From the NCBI GenBank assembly GCA_021166835.1, contig JAJPEN010000018.1:92543-156542 (forward strand): DNA of 64,000 nt, in the 5' to 3' direction. Shown piece after piece: positions 47,841 to 58,010 of the stretch. Source of the stretch: Burkholderiaceae bacterium. GTDB taxonomy: Bacteria; Pseudomonadota; Gammaproteobacteria; Burkholderiales; Burkholderiaceae. Position numbers and translations under genes: made by a program. A model generated the notes under the pieces. It did no database searches. It worked only from the letters and a program-made list of their open reading frames with translations, and was not told where the DNA came from. Positions within the stretch are counted from its first letter, which is position 1, and each line of letters opens with the position of its first letter.

Positions 47841-47974
47841 GCGTGAAATGCGGGAATGCGCGCTTTTCACGCATTCCTGGCCGCCCGTCACCCGAGGCGG
47901 ACAAGACTGCGCGGAAGGCGTGCATTGCGGGCAGCGTGCCGTGCATGCCTGCGTGAAACGCGCACTTTTCGCGC
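47841..47974. repeat. pair of related inverted repeats upstream of argG
   Basis: GCGTGAAA at 47841-47848 pairs with TTTCACGC at 47865-47872, with inner GCG/CGC pairing. A second copy has GCGTGAAA at 47951-47958 and TTTCGCGC at 47967-47974 (one wobble pair). Between them a third hairpin can form (GGCGTGCA ... TGCATGCC). Together they make the argG upstream region unusually structured. A role is not known. Confidence 0.55.
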
Positions 47975-48104
47975 ATTTCGGCACGGGCGCGCGGGCGCGC
48001 ATACCGCTGCATTTTCCTCGCTCCGCTCGCACCCGTGGCGTCGGACCCCGCAAATCACGTCGCCCAGGCGATGCCCCCTTCTCCCTTCCCTTCTTCGTCT
48101 TTCA

Positions 48105-48110
48105 TATAAT
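48105..48110 (+). promoter_or_regulatory. candidate -10 element of the argG promoter
   Basis: A perfect TATAAT in an AT-rich patch lies 32 bases before the argG ATG. The region 16-18 bases upstream is pyrimidine rich and has no good -35 hexamer. It suggests that argG has its own promoter and is not simply read through from argDF. Confidence 0.5.
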
Positions 48111-48142
48111 CGACGGTTTTTCATTCACACAACGGCCCCCAA

Positions 48143-49516
<1,374 letters not shown>

Positions 49517-49529
49517 ACGCGATGAAGCG

Positions 49530-51455
49530 ATGTCGCTGCTGACGCTGCGCGACGTCGACCTCGCCTACGGGCACGTCGCGCTGCTGCGCGACGCCGAGCT
49601 GTCGATCGAGGCGGGCGAGCGCATCGCGCTGATCGGGCGCAACGGCACCGGCAAGTCGTCGTTGCTGCGCGGCATCGCCGGACTGCTCGCCTTCGACGAC
49701 GGCGAAATCACCCGCCAGAGCGGCGTCTCCGTCGCCTACGTCGCGCAGGAACCGGCGCTCGACGAGTCGCACACGATCTTCGAGGCGGTCGCCGAAGGCC
49801 TCGCGGGACAGGCGCAGCTCGTCGGCGAATACGAGTCGCTCGCCGCTTCGATCGCCCGCGGCGCGCACACGGACGAAGCAGCGCTCGAACGGCTCGCGAC
49901 GCTGCAGGCGCGCATCGAGACGCAAGGCGCCTGGGCCGTCGTCCACCGCATCGACAGCGTGCTCACGCGGCTCGGCCTCGACGGGGAGCGGCGGGTCGGC
50001 GAGCTGTCGGGCGGCGTTCGCAAGCGGGTGGCGCTGGCGCGCGCGCTCGTCGCCGAGCCCGACCTGCTGCTGCTCGACGAGCCGACGAACCACCTCGACA
50101 TCGACTCGATCGGCTGGCTCGAGGAGCTGCTCGCCGCCTGGCGCGGCGCGCTCGTCGTCGTCACGCACGACCGGCGTTTCCTCGATCGGGTCGCCACGCG
50201 CGTCGTCGAGCTGGACCGCGGCCGATTGCGCTCGTATCCGGGCAGCTTCGCCGATTACCAGCGACGCAAGAACGACGAGCTGGCCGCCGAGGCCGTCGCC
50301 GATGCGAAGTTCGACAAGCTGCTGGCGCAGGAAGAAACGTGGATCCGCCAGGGCGTCGAGGCGCGGCGCCCGCGCAACGAAGGGCGCGTGCGCCGGCTCG
50401 AGCAGCTGCGGCGCGAACGCGCGGCGCGACGCGAGCGTCTCGGGCGCGCGCAGCTGGCGGTCGATTCGGGCGAGCGTTCCGGCAAGCGCGTCGTCGAACT
50501 GGTCGGCGTGAGCAAGGCCTGGGGCGATCACGCCGTCGTGCGCGACTTCTCCACCATCGTGCAGCGCGGCGACCGCGTCGGCCTGGTCGGACCCAACGGT
50601 TCGGGCAAGACGACGCTGCTGCGGCTGATGCTCGGCGAGATCGCGCCCGACTCGGGCGTCGTGCGCATCGGCACGAACCTGCAGATCGCGTACTTCGATC
50701 AGCTGCGCGCGCAGCTCGACGATTCGGCGACGCTGGTCGAGACGATCAGCCCCGGCTCCGACTGGATCGAGATCGCCGGACGCAGGACGCACGCGATGAG
50801 CTACCTCGAGCGTTTCCTGTTCGCGCCGGCGCGCGCGCGCTCGCCGGTCGGCTCGCTGTCCGGAGGCGAGCGCAACCGGCTGCTGCTCGCGCGGCTGTTC
50901 GCGCGGCCGGCGAACCTGCTCGTGCTCGACGAGCCGACGAACGACCTGGACATCGAGACGCTCGAACTGCTCGAGGAACTGCTCGGCGAATACGCTGGCA
51001 CCGTGCTCGTGGTCAGCCACGACCGCGCTTTCCTCGACAACGTCGTCACGCAGACGATCGTCTCGCTGGGCGACGGCCGCTGGCGCGAACAGGCCGGCGG
51101 CTACTCCGACTACGAAGCGGCGCGCGCCGACGAGGCACGGATGGCCGCCGACGCGAAGGCCGCGGCCGCTCCAACGCCACGGGAGACGGCAGGTGGCGCG
51201 CCGGTACGCGCGGCGGCGCCCGCTACCGCACGACGCAGACTCGGCTACGCCGAGCAGCGCGAGCTCGACGCCCTTCCCGATCGCATCGCCGCGCTCGAGC
51301 AGGAGCAGAAGGCGCTCGAGCAGCGGCTCGCCGATCCGGACAGCTGGCAGGACCCGGCCGCCGCGCGCGCGATGAACGAGCGCTTCGCGGCAATCGAGTC
51401 GGAACTGCTGGAAGCGCTCGAACGCTGGGAAGCGCTCGAGTCAAGGCGCGGCTGA
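49530..51455 (+). CDS. uup: ABC-F family ATPase Uup
   Basis: A 641-residue soluble protein with two ATPase domains and no membrane part. Domain 1: Walker A GRNGTGKSS, signature LSGGVRKRV, Walker B LLLLDEPTNHLD. Domain 2: GPNGSGKTT, LSGGERNRL, LLVLDEPTNDLD. Between them is the charged linker (QEETWIRQGVEARRPRNEGRVRRL) typical of Uup, and the C-terminal 90 residues are a coiled coil after an Ala-rich hinge. Uup affects transposon excision and ribosome or DNA structure metabolism. It starts 13 bp after argG and overlaps the convergent hydrolase by 15 bp. Confidence 0.93.
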   Translation: MSLLTLRDVDLAYGHVALLRDAELSIEAGERIALIGRNGTGKSSLLRGIAGLLAFDDGEITRQSGVSVAYVAQEPALDESHTIFEAVAEGLAGQAQLVGEYESLAASIARGAHTDEAALERLATLQARIETQGAWAVVHRIDSVLTRLGLDGERRVGELSGGVRKRVALARALVAEPDLLLLDEPTNHLDIDSIGWLEELLAAWRGALVVVTHDRRFLDRVATRVVELDRGRLRSYPGSFADYQRRKNDELAAEAVADAKFDKLLAQEETWIRQGVEARRPRNEGRVRRLEQLRRERAARRERLGRAQLAVDSGERSGKRVVELVGVSKAWGDHAVVRDFSTIVQRGDRVGLVGPNGSGKTTLLRLMLGEIAPDSGVVRIGTNLQIAYFDQLRAQLDDSATLVETISPGSDWIEIAGRRTHAMSYLERFLFAPARARSPVGSLSGGERNRLLLARLFARPANLLVLDEPTNDLDIETLELLEELLGEYAGTVLVVSHDRAFLDNVVTQTIVSLGDGRWREQAGGYSDYEAARADEARMAADAKAAAAPTPRETAGGAPVRAAAPATARRRLGYAEQRELDALPDRIAALEQEQKALEQRLADPDSWQDPAAARAMNERFAAIESELLEALERWEALESRRG

Positions 51456-52256
51456 CTCGTCGATCGTACGCACGCGCCCCGGGTCGGCGACGATCGTCTG
51501 CGGAGGTTCGCGCAGGTCGCGACGCGCCCCCGCCAGCATTTCGCCGAACCATTGCACGAGAAGCATCGTGTATTCGCGCTGGCTCGCCTCGCTCGACAGA
51601 GCGTGATCGGCGCCCTTGATGCAGCGGTAGGTCAGCGAATGCGCCTGCGCGAACGCGGCGCGGTAGCTCGCGATCACCGGCGGCGGAACGATTTCGTCGC
51701 GCTCGGATTCGACGACCAGCACGTCTCCGCCAAAGCGCGCGCAGGCGCGCAATGCGCGATTCTCGGCGGCCGGAACGAAGCTGCGACGGTAGGCGACGAG
51801 GTCCTGCTCGCGATGCAGTTGCAGCTTCGGCAGTTCCCAGCCGGCGTCGCGATACAGCGCGGGCACGCGCAGCCCCAGCCAGCGCACCTTGCGCATTTCG
51901 GTGAGAACCGCCGCCAGGTAGCCGCCGTAGCTGCTGCCGACGACGGCGATCGATTCGGGGTCGACCTGCGGGTGCGCGGCGAGGATCTCGTATCCGCCCA
52001 GCACGTCGCGCAGGTTCCGCTCGCGCGAGACGGTTTCGCGCTGTGCCTGCGTGCGCGCGTGCCCGCTCAGGTCGAGCGTCAGGCATACGCAGCCCAGCGC
52101 CGCGATGTCGCGCGCGCGCGCGAGATATTGCTGCTGCGTCGCGCCCCATCCGTGCACGAAGAGAACGCCCGGCAGCCCCTGGGCCGGCACGACCAGCGTG
52201 CCGTCGATCCGGTCGGAGCCGACGACGATGTCGACGTGGCGCTCACGCGTCTGCAT
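51441..52256 (-). CDS. alpha/beta hydrolase (dienelactone hydrolase/peptidase-like)
   Basis: A 271-residue alpha/beta hydrolase. The oxyanion strand PGVLFVHGWGATQQQYL, nucleophile serine in VVGSSYGGYLAAVL, acid in VVESERDEIVPP and histidine in IKGADHALSSE form a complete triad in the expected order. No signal peptide is visible. It overlaps the DUF3182 gene by 14 bp and lies downstream of it, so the two are probably made together. The start at 52256 avoids a long non-homologous extension. Substrate unknown. Confidence 0.85.
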   Translation of the reverse strand: MQTRERHVDIVVGSDRIDGTLVVPAQGLPGVLFVHGWGATQQQYLARARDIAALGCVCLTLDLSGHARTQAQRETVSRERNLRDVLGGYEILAAHPQVDPESIAVVGSSYGGYLAAVLTEMRKVRWLGLRVPALYRDAGWELPKLQLHREQDLVAYRRSFVPAAENRALRACARFGGDVLVVESERDEIVPPPVIASYRAAFAQAHSLTYRCIKGADHALSSEASQREYTMLLVQWFGEMLAGARRDLREPPQTIVADPGRVRTIDESAAP

Positions 52257-53394
52257 CGTCGAGCAGGCGCGCGTACTTGGTGATCGGGCCGACGTGCTCG
52301 TCGACGCCACGGAAATGCACGAACGCGCCCTCGGGCAATTCGGGATCGGCGCAATGCAGTTCGACCGTCTCCGCGCTTGCCTTCTCTCGCGCCGGTTCGT
52401 CGCGCAGCGCGTGCAGCGCGACGAGTTCGGCGGCGCTCGCGCCGCCCACCCGCCATGACTGCTCGAGCACGCCGGTACGCTCCATGCCGTCCGCATCCGC
52501 TCCCTGGACGACGTCGTAGTTGCAACGCGACGCGAAGATCCCGGGGAACGACGCGAAGGCGGCGTCGTGATACACGCGCGCGAAGTCGATCGCGCGCCGC
52601 AGCGATTGGTCGCCGGCCACGTGCGCTTCGAGCCCCTCGAAGCCGCCGCGCACCAGCGTGATCGACGAGCCGCCGTAGACCTCGGCGCCGTGCCGATCGC
52701 GCGTCGTTCGCTGGATGCCGAAGTAACTCGCGCGCAGCCGGCCGATACGCAACTGCCCGATGCTCCAGGTTCGTGCGTCCCGCAGGTCGGGCTCCACGAC
52801 GGCGCCTCGGCGCACGATCTCGGTCGCGTCGAGGCAGCCGAGCCGCTCGACCCGTTCGCGCTCGGAAGGGATCACGATCTGCCCCAGCCCGCCCATGCCG
52901 CCGGCGGGCTTCACGCGAACGGGTCCGCCGGGAAGCAGCGCGCGGACGGCGCGGTCCAGGTCGCGCATCGAGAACACCGCATATCCGGGCAGCACCGCGC
53001 CGGCGACGCGGTCGGCGAATTCCGCGTCCCAGCCCGGCGGGCAAGGCGCATCCGCCGCAACCAGCGGATGCGAGATGACCTTGGTGGCGACGAAGGGGAA
53101 CGGCACGACGCCGCCGAACAGGTCGTCCTCGCTCTCGATGCCCCAGCGCAGCGCCGCGCCGGCGCCGACGATCGTGTCGTTCGGCACGACGTAGCCGAGC
53201 GCGGTCTGCGCATCGGGTTGTCCGGCGTCGACGTAACGGTCGAAACGCCCGCCGATCAGGCGCGCAAGCTCGCGGGCGATGCCGATCTGCGAAACGAGTT
53301 CGTGCTCGCGCGCGCCGGGCCTGCAGCACAGGAACGAGACCCGCGAGTGGCGGGTCAGCGGAACACTGGCGGCGAGCGCTTCGATCGGCACCAT
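52243..53394 (-). CDS. DUF3182 family protein, possibly ATP-grasp-like
   Basis: A 383-residue protein. The segment GPVRVKPAGGMGGLGQIVIPS looks like the lysine and glycine-rich loop of ATP-grasp enzymes, and VVEPDLRDARTWSIGQLRIG and FASRCNYDVVQGADADG fit later strands. This makes an ATP-dependent ligase or kinase-like activity plausible but not shown. The gene is followed by an alpha/beta hydrolase with a 14-bp overlap. The ATG at 53394 is preceded by GGAGG. Confidence 0.75.
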   Translation of the reverse strand: MVPIEALAASVPLTRHSRVSFLCCRPGAREHELVSQIGIARELARLIGGRFDRYVDAGQPDAQTALGYVVPNDTIVGAGAALRWGIESEDDLFGGVVPFPFVATKVISHPLVAADAPCPPGWDAEFADRVAGAVLPGYAVFSMRDLDRAVRALLPGGPVRVKPAGGMGGLGQIVIPSERERVERLGCLDATEIVRRGAVVEPDLRDARTWSIGQLRIGRLRASYFGIQRTTRDRHGAEVYGGSSITLVRGGFEGLEAHVAGDQSLRRAIDFARVYHDAAFASFPGIFASRCNYDVVQGADADGMERTGVLEQSWRVGGASAAELVALHALRDEPAREKASAETVELHCADPELPEGAFVHFRGVDEHVGPITKYARLLDDADA

Positions 53395-53441
53395 CGGCCT
53401 CCATGGCGTGACTGCCGGGACGGTGCGAACGACATGCCTGT

Positions 53442-53489
53442 CGTCCCCCTGCGGGGGACGGAGAAGGGTGAAGGGAGAAGGGAGAAGGG
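53442..53489. repeat. TGAAGGG heptamer element, copy E, with adjoining hairpin
   Basis: CGTCCCCC-tgc-GGGGGACG (53442-53460) is an 8-bp hairpin. It is followed by four 7-mers: AGAAGGG, TGAAGGG, AGAAGGG, AGAAGGG (53462-53489). The element lies between the divergent DUF3182 and yajQ genes, inside the only space available for their promoters. Confidence 0.8.
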
Positions 53490-53557
53490 GGAAACCGGGG
53501 GGTGCGCGGCGCAAGTAGAATGCGCGCGTTCGTCAGCACACAAGCCGAGGTGAGCGC

Positions 53558-54043
53558 ATGCCCTCTTTCGACGTCGTTTCCGAGGCCGATGCGGTCGAGG
53601 TCCGCAACGCGGTAGCGCAGGCCAACAAGGAGATCTCCACGCGCTTCGACTTCAAGGGCTCGGATGCGCGCATCGAGCAGAAGGAGCGCGAGCTGACCGC
53701 TTACGCCGACGACGACTTCAAGCTCGGGCAGGTGCGCGACGTCCTGCTGGGCAAGCTGGCGAAGCGCAACGTCGACGTGCGCTTCCTCGACTACGGCGAC
53801 GTGCAGAAGATCGGCGGCGACAAGGTCAAGCAGCTGATCACCGTGCGCCACGGCGTCTCCAGCGAGCACGCGAAGAAGCTCGTGCGGCTGATCAAGGACA
53901 GCAGGCTGAAGGTGCAGACCAGCATCCAGGGCGATTCCGTGCGCGTGAACGGCGCCAAGCGCGACGATCTGCAGTCGGCGATCGCACTGCTGAAGAAGGA
54001 GATCGTCGACGTGCCGCTCGCCTTCACCAATTTTCGCGATTGA
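53558..54043 (+). CDS. yajQ: YajQ family nucleotide-binding protein
   Basis: A 161-residue YajQ protein, usual length. The start [39 protein letters not shown] and the end [14 protein letters not shown] [12 protein letters not shown] are diagnostic. Family members bind RNA or cyclic di-GMP and can act as signalling effectors in relatives. Cytoplasmic. It precedes the arn operon by about 100 bp on the same strand. Confidence 0.96.
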   Translation: MPSFDVVSEADAVEVRNAVAQANKEISTRFDFKGSDARIEQKERELTAYADDDFKLGQVRDVLLGKLAKRNVDVRFLDYGDVQKIGGDKVKQLITVRHGVSSEHAKKLVRLIKDSRLKVQTSIQGDSVRVNGAKRDDLQSAIALLKKEIVDVPLAFTNFRD

Positions 54044-54139
54044 TTTCCAGGATTGAACGGCACCGCTCGGCCTGATTCTCACGATTCGCTCACGAAGCCC
54101 AACCGCCGGTCTCACGGCTCCTGGGGCATCGTCGCCGCC

Positions 54140-55879
54140 ATGCCGCCGGCCGTCGCCTGTTCTCCCCGCAACGACGCGCGCGCGCGCGACGGGCGCAGGC
54201 GCGCCTGGGCCGCGTGGGTCGGCTGGCTCGCGCTGGCCGTCGCCTGGTTCGCGCCCCTCGGTCACCGGGCGCTGGTCAATCCCGACGAAGGCCGCTACGC
54301 GACGATCGCGCTGGAGATGCTGCGCGACGGCGACTGGATCACGCCGCACCTGAACGGCTTCCTCTACTTCGAGAAGCCGCCGTTCGGCTACTGGATGTCG
54401 GCCGCGGCGATGAGTCTGTTCGGCGTCGGAGAGTTCGCGGCGCGCCTGTGGCCGGCGGCGAGCGGATTCGCCTCGGCGGCGATCGTCGCGTTCACCGCGC
54501 GCCGGCTCTGGAGCGAGCCGGCCGGCTCCTTCGCTGCCCCGGTGGCGGCGGGCTCGGTCTGGATCGTCGCCAACGCGCATTTCCTGAGCCTCGACATGGG
54601 GCTCGCCTTCTTCCTCACGCTCGCGCTGTGCGCGTTCCTGCTCGCGCAGCGCGACGAAGCGGCCCCGCTCGATCCGCGCCGATGGATGCTCGTCGCCTGG
54701 GTGGCGATGGCCGGAGCCACGCTCACCAAGGGACTGGTGGGCCTGCTGATCCCGGGCGCCGCGCTGGTCCTGTACTGTCTCTGGATGCGCACCGTGCAGC
54801 CGCTGCGCCGGCTGCAGTGGGTGGCCGGGCCGGCGATCTTCCTCGCTCTCGCTGCGCCCTGGTTCGTCGTCGTCTCGCTGCGCAATCCCGGCTTCGCCGA
54901 TTTCTTCTTCGTCCACGAGCACTTCCAGCGCTACCTGACCGACCAGGCGCATCGGGCCGGCCCCGCGTGGTATTTCGTGCCGATGCTGCTCCTCGGATTC
55001 CTGCCGTGGTCGACGATGCTGCCGTCGCTCGCCCGCTTCGCCGCGGCCCGCGAGCCGGACCGCGCTTTCCAGCCGCAACGCTTCCTGCTCGTCTACGCGG
55101 CGTTCGTCTTCGTGTTCTTCAGCGCGTCGCGCTCGAAGCTGCCCTCGTACATCCTGCCGATGTTCCCCGCGCTGGCGCTGCTCGCCGGCGCGTGGCTGGC
55201 GAAGGCCGACCCGCGGCGCCTGCGCGTGCACGTCGCGGCCCCGGCCGTGGCGGGCGTCGCATTGATGGCGCTCGCTCCGCTGATGACGCGCTTTGCCACG
55301 CGCGACACGCCGGCCGAAGTGCTCGAAGCGATGGCGCCCGGCGTCGCCGCCGGAGGCGCGCTCGTGCTCGGCGCAGCCATCTTCGCGCAGCGTGCCTTCG
55401 GGCGAGGGCGAGCGCTGGCCGGCGTCGTCGTGCTGGCCGCGGGAACGGTGCTCGGAACCCTGGCCGTGCTCGACGGCCACGACGAGCATGCGTCGATCAA
55501 GAGCAGCCGGGGCGTCGCCGCCGTGCTGCGTCCGCGGCTGTCGGCCGATACGCCGGTTTTTTCCGTGGCGATGTACGATCAGACCCTCCCCTTCTACCTG
55601 GATCGGAGCGTGACACTGGTGGCCTGGACCGACGAATTCGCCTTCGGTCAGCGCCGCGACCCGGGGCGGTGGATTCCGACGGTCGACGAATTTGCCGTCC
55701 GTTGGCGAGCGCTCGACGACGGCGCCGCGATGATGAAATCCGACGTCTGGTCCTCGCTGTCCGCATCCGGCCTGCCGATGCACGTCGTCTACCGCGATGC
55801 GCGACGCGTCGTCGTCCTGCGCCGCGCCCCCGACCCGTGCACATCTGGAGCCCCGTGCTTCCCTTCGCACGCCCGCTGA
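54140..55879 (+). CDS. arnT: lipid A 4-amino-4-deoxy-L-arabinosyltransferase-type glycosyltransferase
   Basis: A 579-residue polytopic membrane protein of the PMT/GT83 family. The first periplasmic loop carries the catalytic acidic motif NPDEGRYATIALEML followed by GDWITPHLNGFLYFEKPPFGYW. About a dozen hydrophobic helices follow and a periplasmic C-terminal domain. It should transfer Ara4N from undecaprenyl phosphate to lipid A, lowering the charge of the outer membrane and giving cationic-peptide tolerance. The ATG at 54140 was chosen; a TTG at 54053 is possible. It overlaps arnB by 43 bp. Confidence 0.92.
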   Translation: MPPAVACSPRNDARARDGRRRAWAAWVGWLALAVAWFAPLGHRALVNPDEGRYATIALEMLRDGDWITPHLNGFLYFEKPPFGYWMSAAAMSLFGVGEFAARLWPAASGFASAAIVAFTARRLWSEPAGSFAAPVAAGSVWIVANAHFLSLDMGLAFFLTLALCAFLLAQRDEAAPLDPRRWMLVAWVAMAGATLTKGLVGLLIPGAALVLYCLWMRTVQPLRRLQWVAGPAIFLALAAPWFVVVSLRNPGFADFFFVHEHFQRYLTDQAHRAGPAWYFVPMLLLGFLPWSTMLPSLARFAAAREPDRAFQPQRFLLVYAAFVFVFFSASRSKLPSYILPMFPALALLAGAWLAKADPRRLRVHVAAPAVAGVALMALAPLMTRFATRDTPAEVLEAMAPGVAAGGALVLGAAIFAQRAFGRGRALAGVVVLAAGTVLGTLAVLDGHDEHASIKSSRGVAAVLRPRLSADTPVFSVAMYDQTLPFYLDRSVTLVAWTDEFAFGQRRDPGRWIPTVDEFAVRWRALDDGAAMMKSDVWSSLSASGLPMHVVYRDARRVVVLRRAPDPCTSGAPCFPSHAR

Positions 55880-56973
55880 TCGGCGACGACGAACGCGCCG
55901 CGGTAGACGCCGTGCTGCGCTCGGGCTGGCTCACCACCGGCGCGCGCTGCCAGGAGTTCGAGGACGCGCTGTCGTCGTACTTCGGCGGGCGCCCGACGCG
56001 CGTCGTCGCCTCGGGCACCGCGGCGCTGGAGATCGCGCTGCGTCTGGCCGGGATCGGCCCGGGCGACGAAGTGATCACCTGTCCGCTGAGCTGGGTGGCC
56101 ACGGCGAACGTCGTCCTCTCCGTCGGCGCCACGCCGGTGTTCGTCGACGCCGATGCGCACACGCGCAACATCGACCTGTCGCGCATCGAACCGGCCATCG
56201 GCCCGCGTACCCGGATGCTGCTGCCGGTCGATCTCGCCGGGCTGCCGGTCGATCGCGACAAGCTCGCCGCGATCGCCGGGCGCCATCACCTGCGCGTGCT
56301 CGAGGACGCCGCGCAATCGATGGGGGCGAACTGGCGCGGCGCGCGAATCGGCAGCTTCGGCGATCTCGTCTCGTTCAGCTTCCATGCGAACAAGAACATG
56401 ACCACCGGAGAGGGCGGCTGCCTGGTGATGAACGACGCCGACGAGGCGCTTCGCTTCGAGAAGCTGCGGCTGCAGGGCGTCACGCGTTTCCCCGACGGTT
56501 CGATGGACGTAGACGTGCTCGGCGGCAAGGCGAACCTCACCGACATCGCGGCCGCGCTCGGAATCGTGCAGCTGCGCCGGCTCGAGGAATTCAATGAACG
56601 GCGACGCACGCTCGCACGCCTGTACTTCGAGCACTTCGACCGCTCCCTCGGCTTCGAGCTTCCGCCGGCCGATCTGGCGCAGTCGAACTGGCACATGTTC
56701 CAGCCGCTGCTGCCGCTCGATCGGCTGCGCATCGGCCGCGGCGGGTTCATCGACGCGATGCGCCGCGAAGGCATCGCGGTGGGCGTGCACTACCCGGCGA
56801 TGCACCTGTTCGCGCTGTACCGCGCGCGCGGCTACTGCAAAGGGCAGTTCCCGGTGGCCGAGGACATCGGCCGGCGCACCGTCACGCTGCCGCTGCATGC
56901 CGGCATGCGCGACGAGGACGTGCTGCGCGTGTGCGACTCCGTGCGCCGCGTGACGAGGGCGGCACTGCGATGA
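55837..56973 (+). CDS. arnB: UDP-4-amino-4-deoxy-L-arabinose--oxoglutarate aminotransferase
   Basis: A 378-residue sugar aminotransferase of the DegT/DnrJ/EryC1 family. Landmarks: FARPLIGDDERAAVDAVLRSGWLTTG, VVASGTAALEIALRLAGIGPGDEVI, LEDAAQSMGANWRG and the PLP lysine in FSFHANKNMTTGEGG. It forms UDP-Ara4N from the 4-keto sugar. The GTG at 55837 gives the family length; a later GTG at 55855 is possible. ATGA overlap with arnC. Confidence 0.93.
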   Translation: MHIWSPVLPFARPLIGDDERAAVDAVLRSGWLTTGARCQEFEDALSSYFGGRPTRVVASGTAALEIALRLAGIGPGDEVITCPLSWVATANVVLSVGATPVFVDADAHTRNIDLSRIEPAIGPRTRMLLPVDLAGLPVDRDKLAAIAGRHHLRVLEDAAQSMGANWRGARIGSFGDLVSFSFHANKNMTTGEGGCLVMNDADEALRFEKLRLQGVTRFPDGSMDVDVLGGKANLTDIAAALGIVQLRRLEEFNERRRTLARLYFEHFDRSLGFELPPADLAQSNWHMFQPLLPLDRLRIGRGGFIDAMRREGIAVGVHYPAMHLFALYRARGYCKGQFPVAEDIGRRTVTLPLHAGMRDEDVLRVCDSVRRVTRAALR

Positions 56974-58010
56974 GCGCGGGCGCAGGCAGCTTCGTCGCCG
57001 CCTCGGACGTCGCGGCCGGCGCCGCCCCGACGGCCCCCGCCGTCCCATCGGCGCCGCGGGTTTCGGTGATCGTTCCGGTCTACAACGAGCAGGCGGTACT
57101 CGAGGCGCTCTTCGCGCGCCTGTATCCGGCGCTCGACGCGCTCGGCACTTCCTACGAGATCGTCTTCGTCGACGACGGCAGCCGCGACCGCTCCACGCAG
57201 CTGCTCGCCGAACAGTTCCGGCGCCGTCCCGACGTCACGCGCGTCGTGCTCTTCGCATCGAACTTCGGGCAGCACCGCGCAATCCTGGCCGGCTTCGAGT
57301 ACGCGCGCGGCGAGCGGATCGTCACGCTCGACGCCGACCTGCAGAACCCGCCCGAGGAAATCGGGCGGCTGCTCGAGCAGATGGACGCCGGGCACGACTA
57401 CGTCGGTACGATCCGCCGGCTGCGCGAGGACGCATGGTGGCGACGCACGGCCTCCCGCGCGATGAACCGGCTGCGCGAGCGCACGACGAAGATCCGCATG
57501 ACCGACCAGGGCTGCATGATGCGCGCCTACAGCCGCGAGATCGTCGATGCGATCAACCACTGCGAGGAGCTGTACACTTTCGTGCCGGCGCTCGCCTGGC
57601 AGTTCGCGCGCAACCCGGTCGAAATCCACATCGCGCACGAGGAGCGCTTCGCCGGCGAATCGAAGTATTCGGCGTACCGGCTGATGCGGTTGAACTTCGA
57701 CCTGATGACGGCGTTCTCGATCGTGCCGCTGCAGATGTTCTCGCTGGCCGGCATGCTGCTGTCGGCGCTCTCGGCACTGCTGGTCGTCGTGCTCGTGCTG
57801 CGCCGGCTGTTCCTCGGGCCCGAGGAAGGCGGGCTGTTCACGCTGTTCGCCATCGAGTTCCTGCTGATGGGAATCGCGCTCTTCGGCATCGGGCTGCTCG
57901 GCGAGTACGTCGGACGCATCTACCAGGAAGTGCGGCGCCGCCCGCGCTACCTGATCTCCGCGGTGCTGCAGGACCCCGACGCCGCCGGCTCGCGCGGGAA
58001 GGAGCGATGA
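56970..58010 (+). CDS. arnC: undecaprenyl-phosphate 4-deoxy-4-formamido-L-arabinose transferase
   Basis: A 346-residue GT2 membrane glycosyltransferase. An Ala/Pro-rich lead of about 28 residues precedes VSVIVPVYNEQAVLEALF; EIVFVDDGSRDRSTQ and TLDADLQNPPEEI give the DXD-type metal site. Two C-terminal transmembrane helices follow (MFSLAGMLLSALSALLVVVLVL and LFAIEFLLMGIALFGIGLLGEYVGRI). It places the formylated sugar on undecaprenyl phosphate. It overlaps both neighbours by 4 bp. Confidence 0.94.
   Translation: MSAGAGSFVAASDVAAGAAPTAPAVPSAPRVSVIVPVYNEQAVLEALFARLYPALDALGTSYEIVFVDDGSRDRSTQLLAEQFRRRPDVTRVVLFASNFGQHRAILAGFEYARGERIVTLDADLQNPPEEIGRLLEQMDAGHDYVGTIRRLREDAWWRRTASRAMNRLRERTTKIRMTDQGCMMRAYSREIVDAINHCEELYTFVPALAWQFARNPVEIHIAHEERFAGESKYSAYRLMRLNFDLMTAFSIVPLQMFSLAGMLLSALSALLVVVLVLRRLFLGPEEGGLFTLFAIEFLLMGIALFGIGLLGEYVGRIYQEVRRRPRYLISAVLQDPDAAGSRGKER

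Noticed and set aside
47671..48012. 113-codon minus-strand frame with VAGALA repeats upstream of argG
   Set aside because: The repetitive hydrophobic part is simply the 18-bp tandem repeat read in one frame; no ribosome-binding site, no homology. Kept only as part of the structured-region finding.
52079..55870. 1263-codon open frame on the minus strand across DUF3182, yajQ and arnT
   Set aside because: It runs through two families on both strands and is composed of low-complexity charged residues; the genes in other frames explain this DNA.
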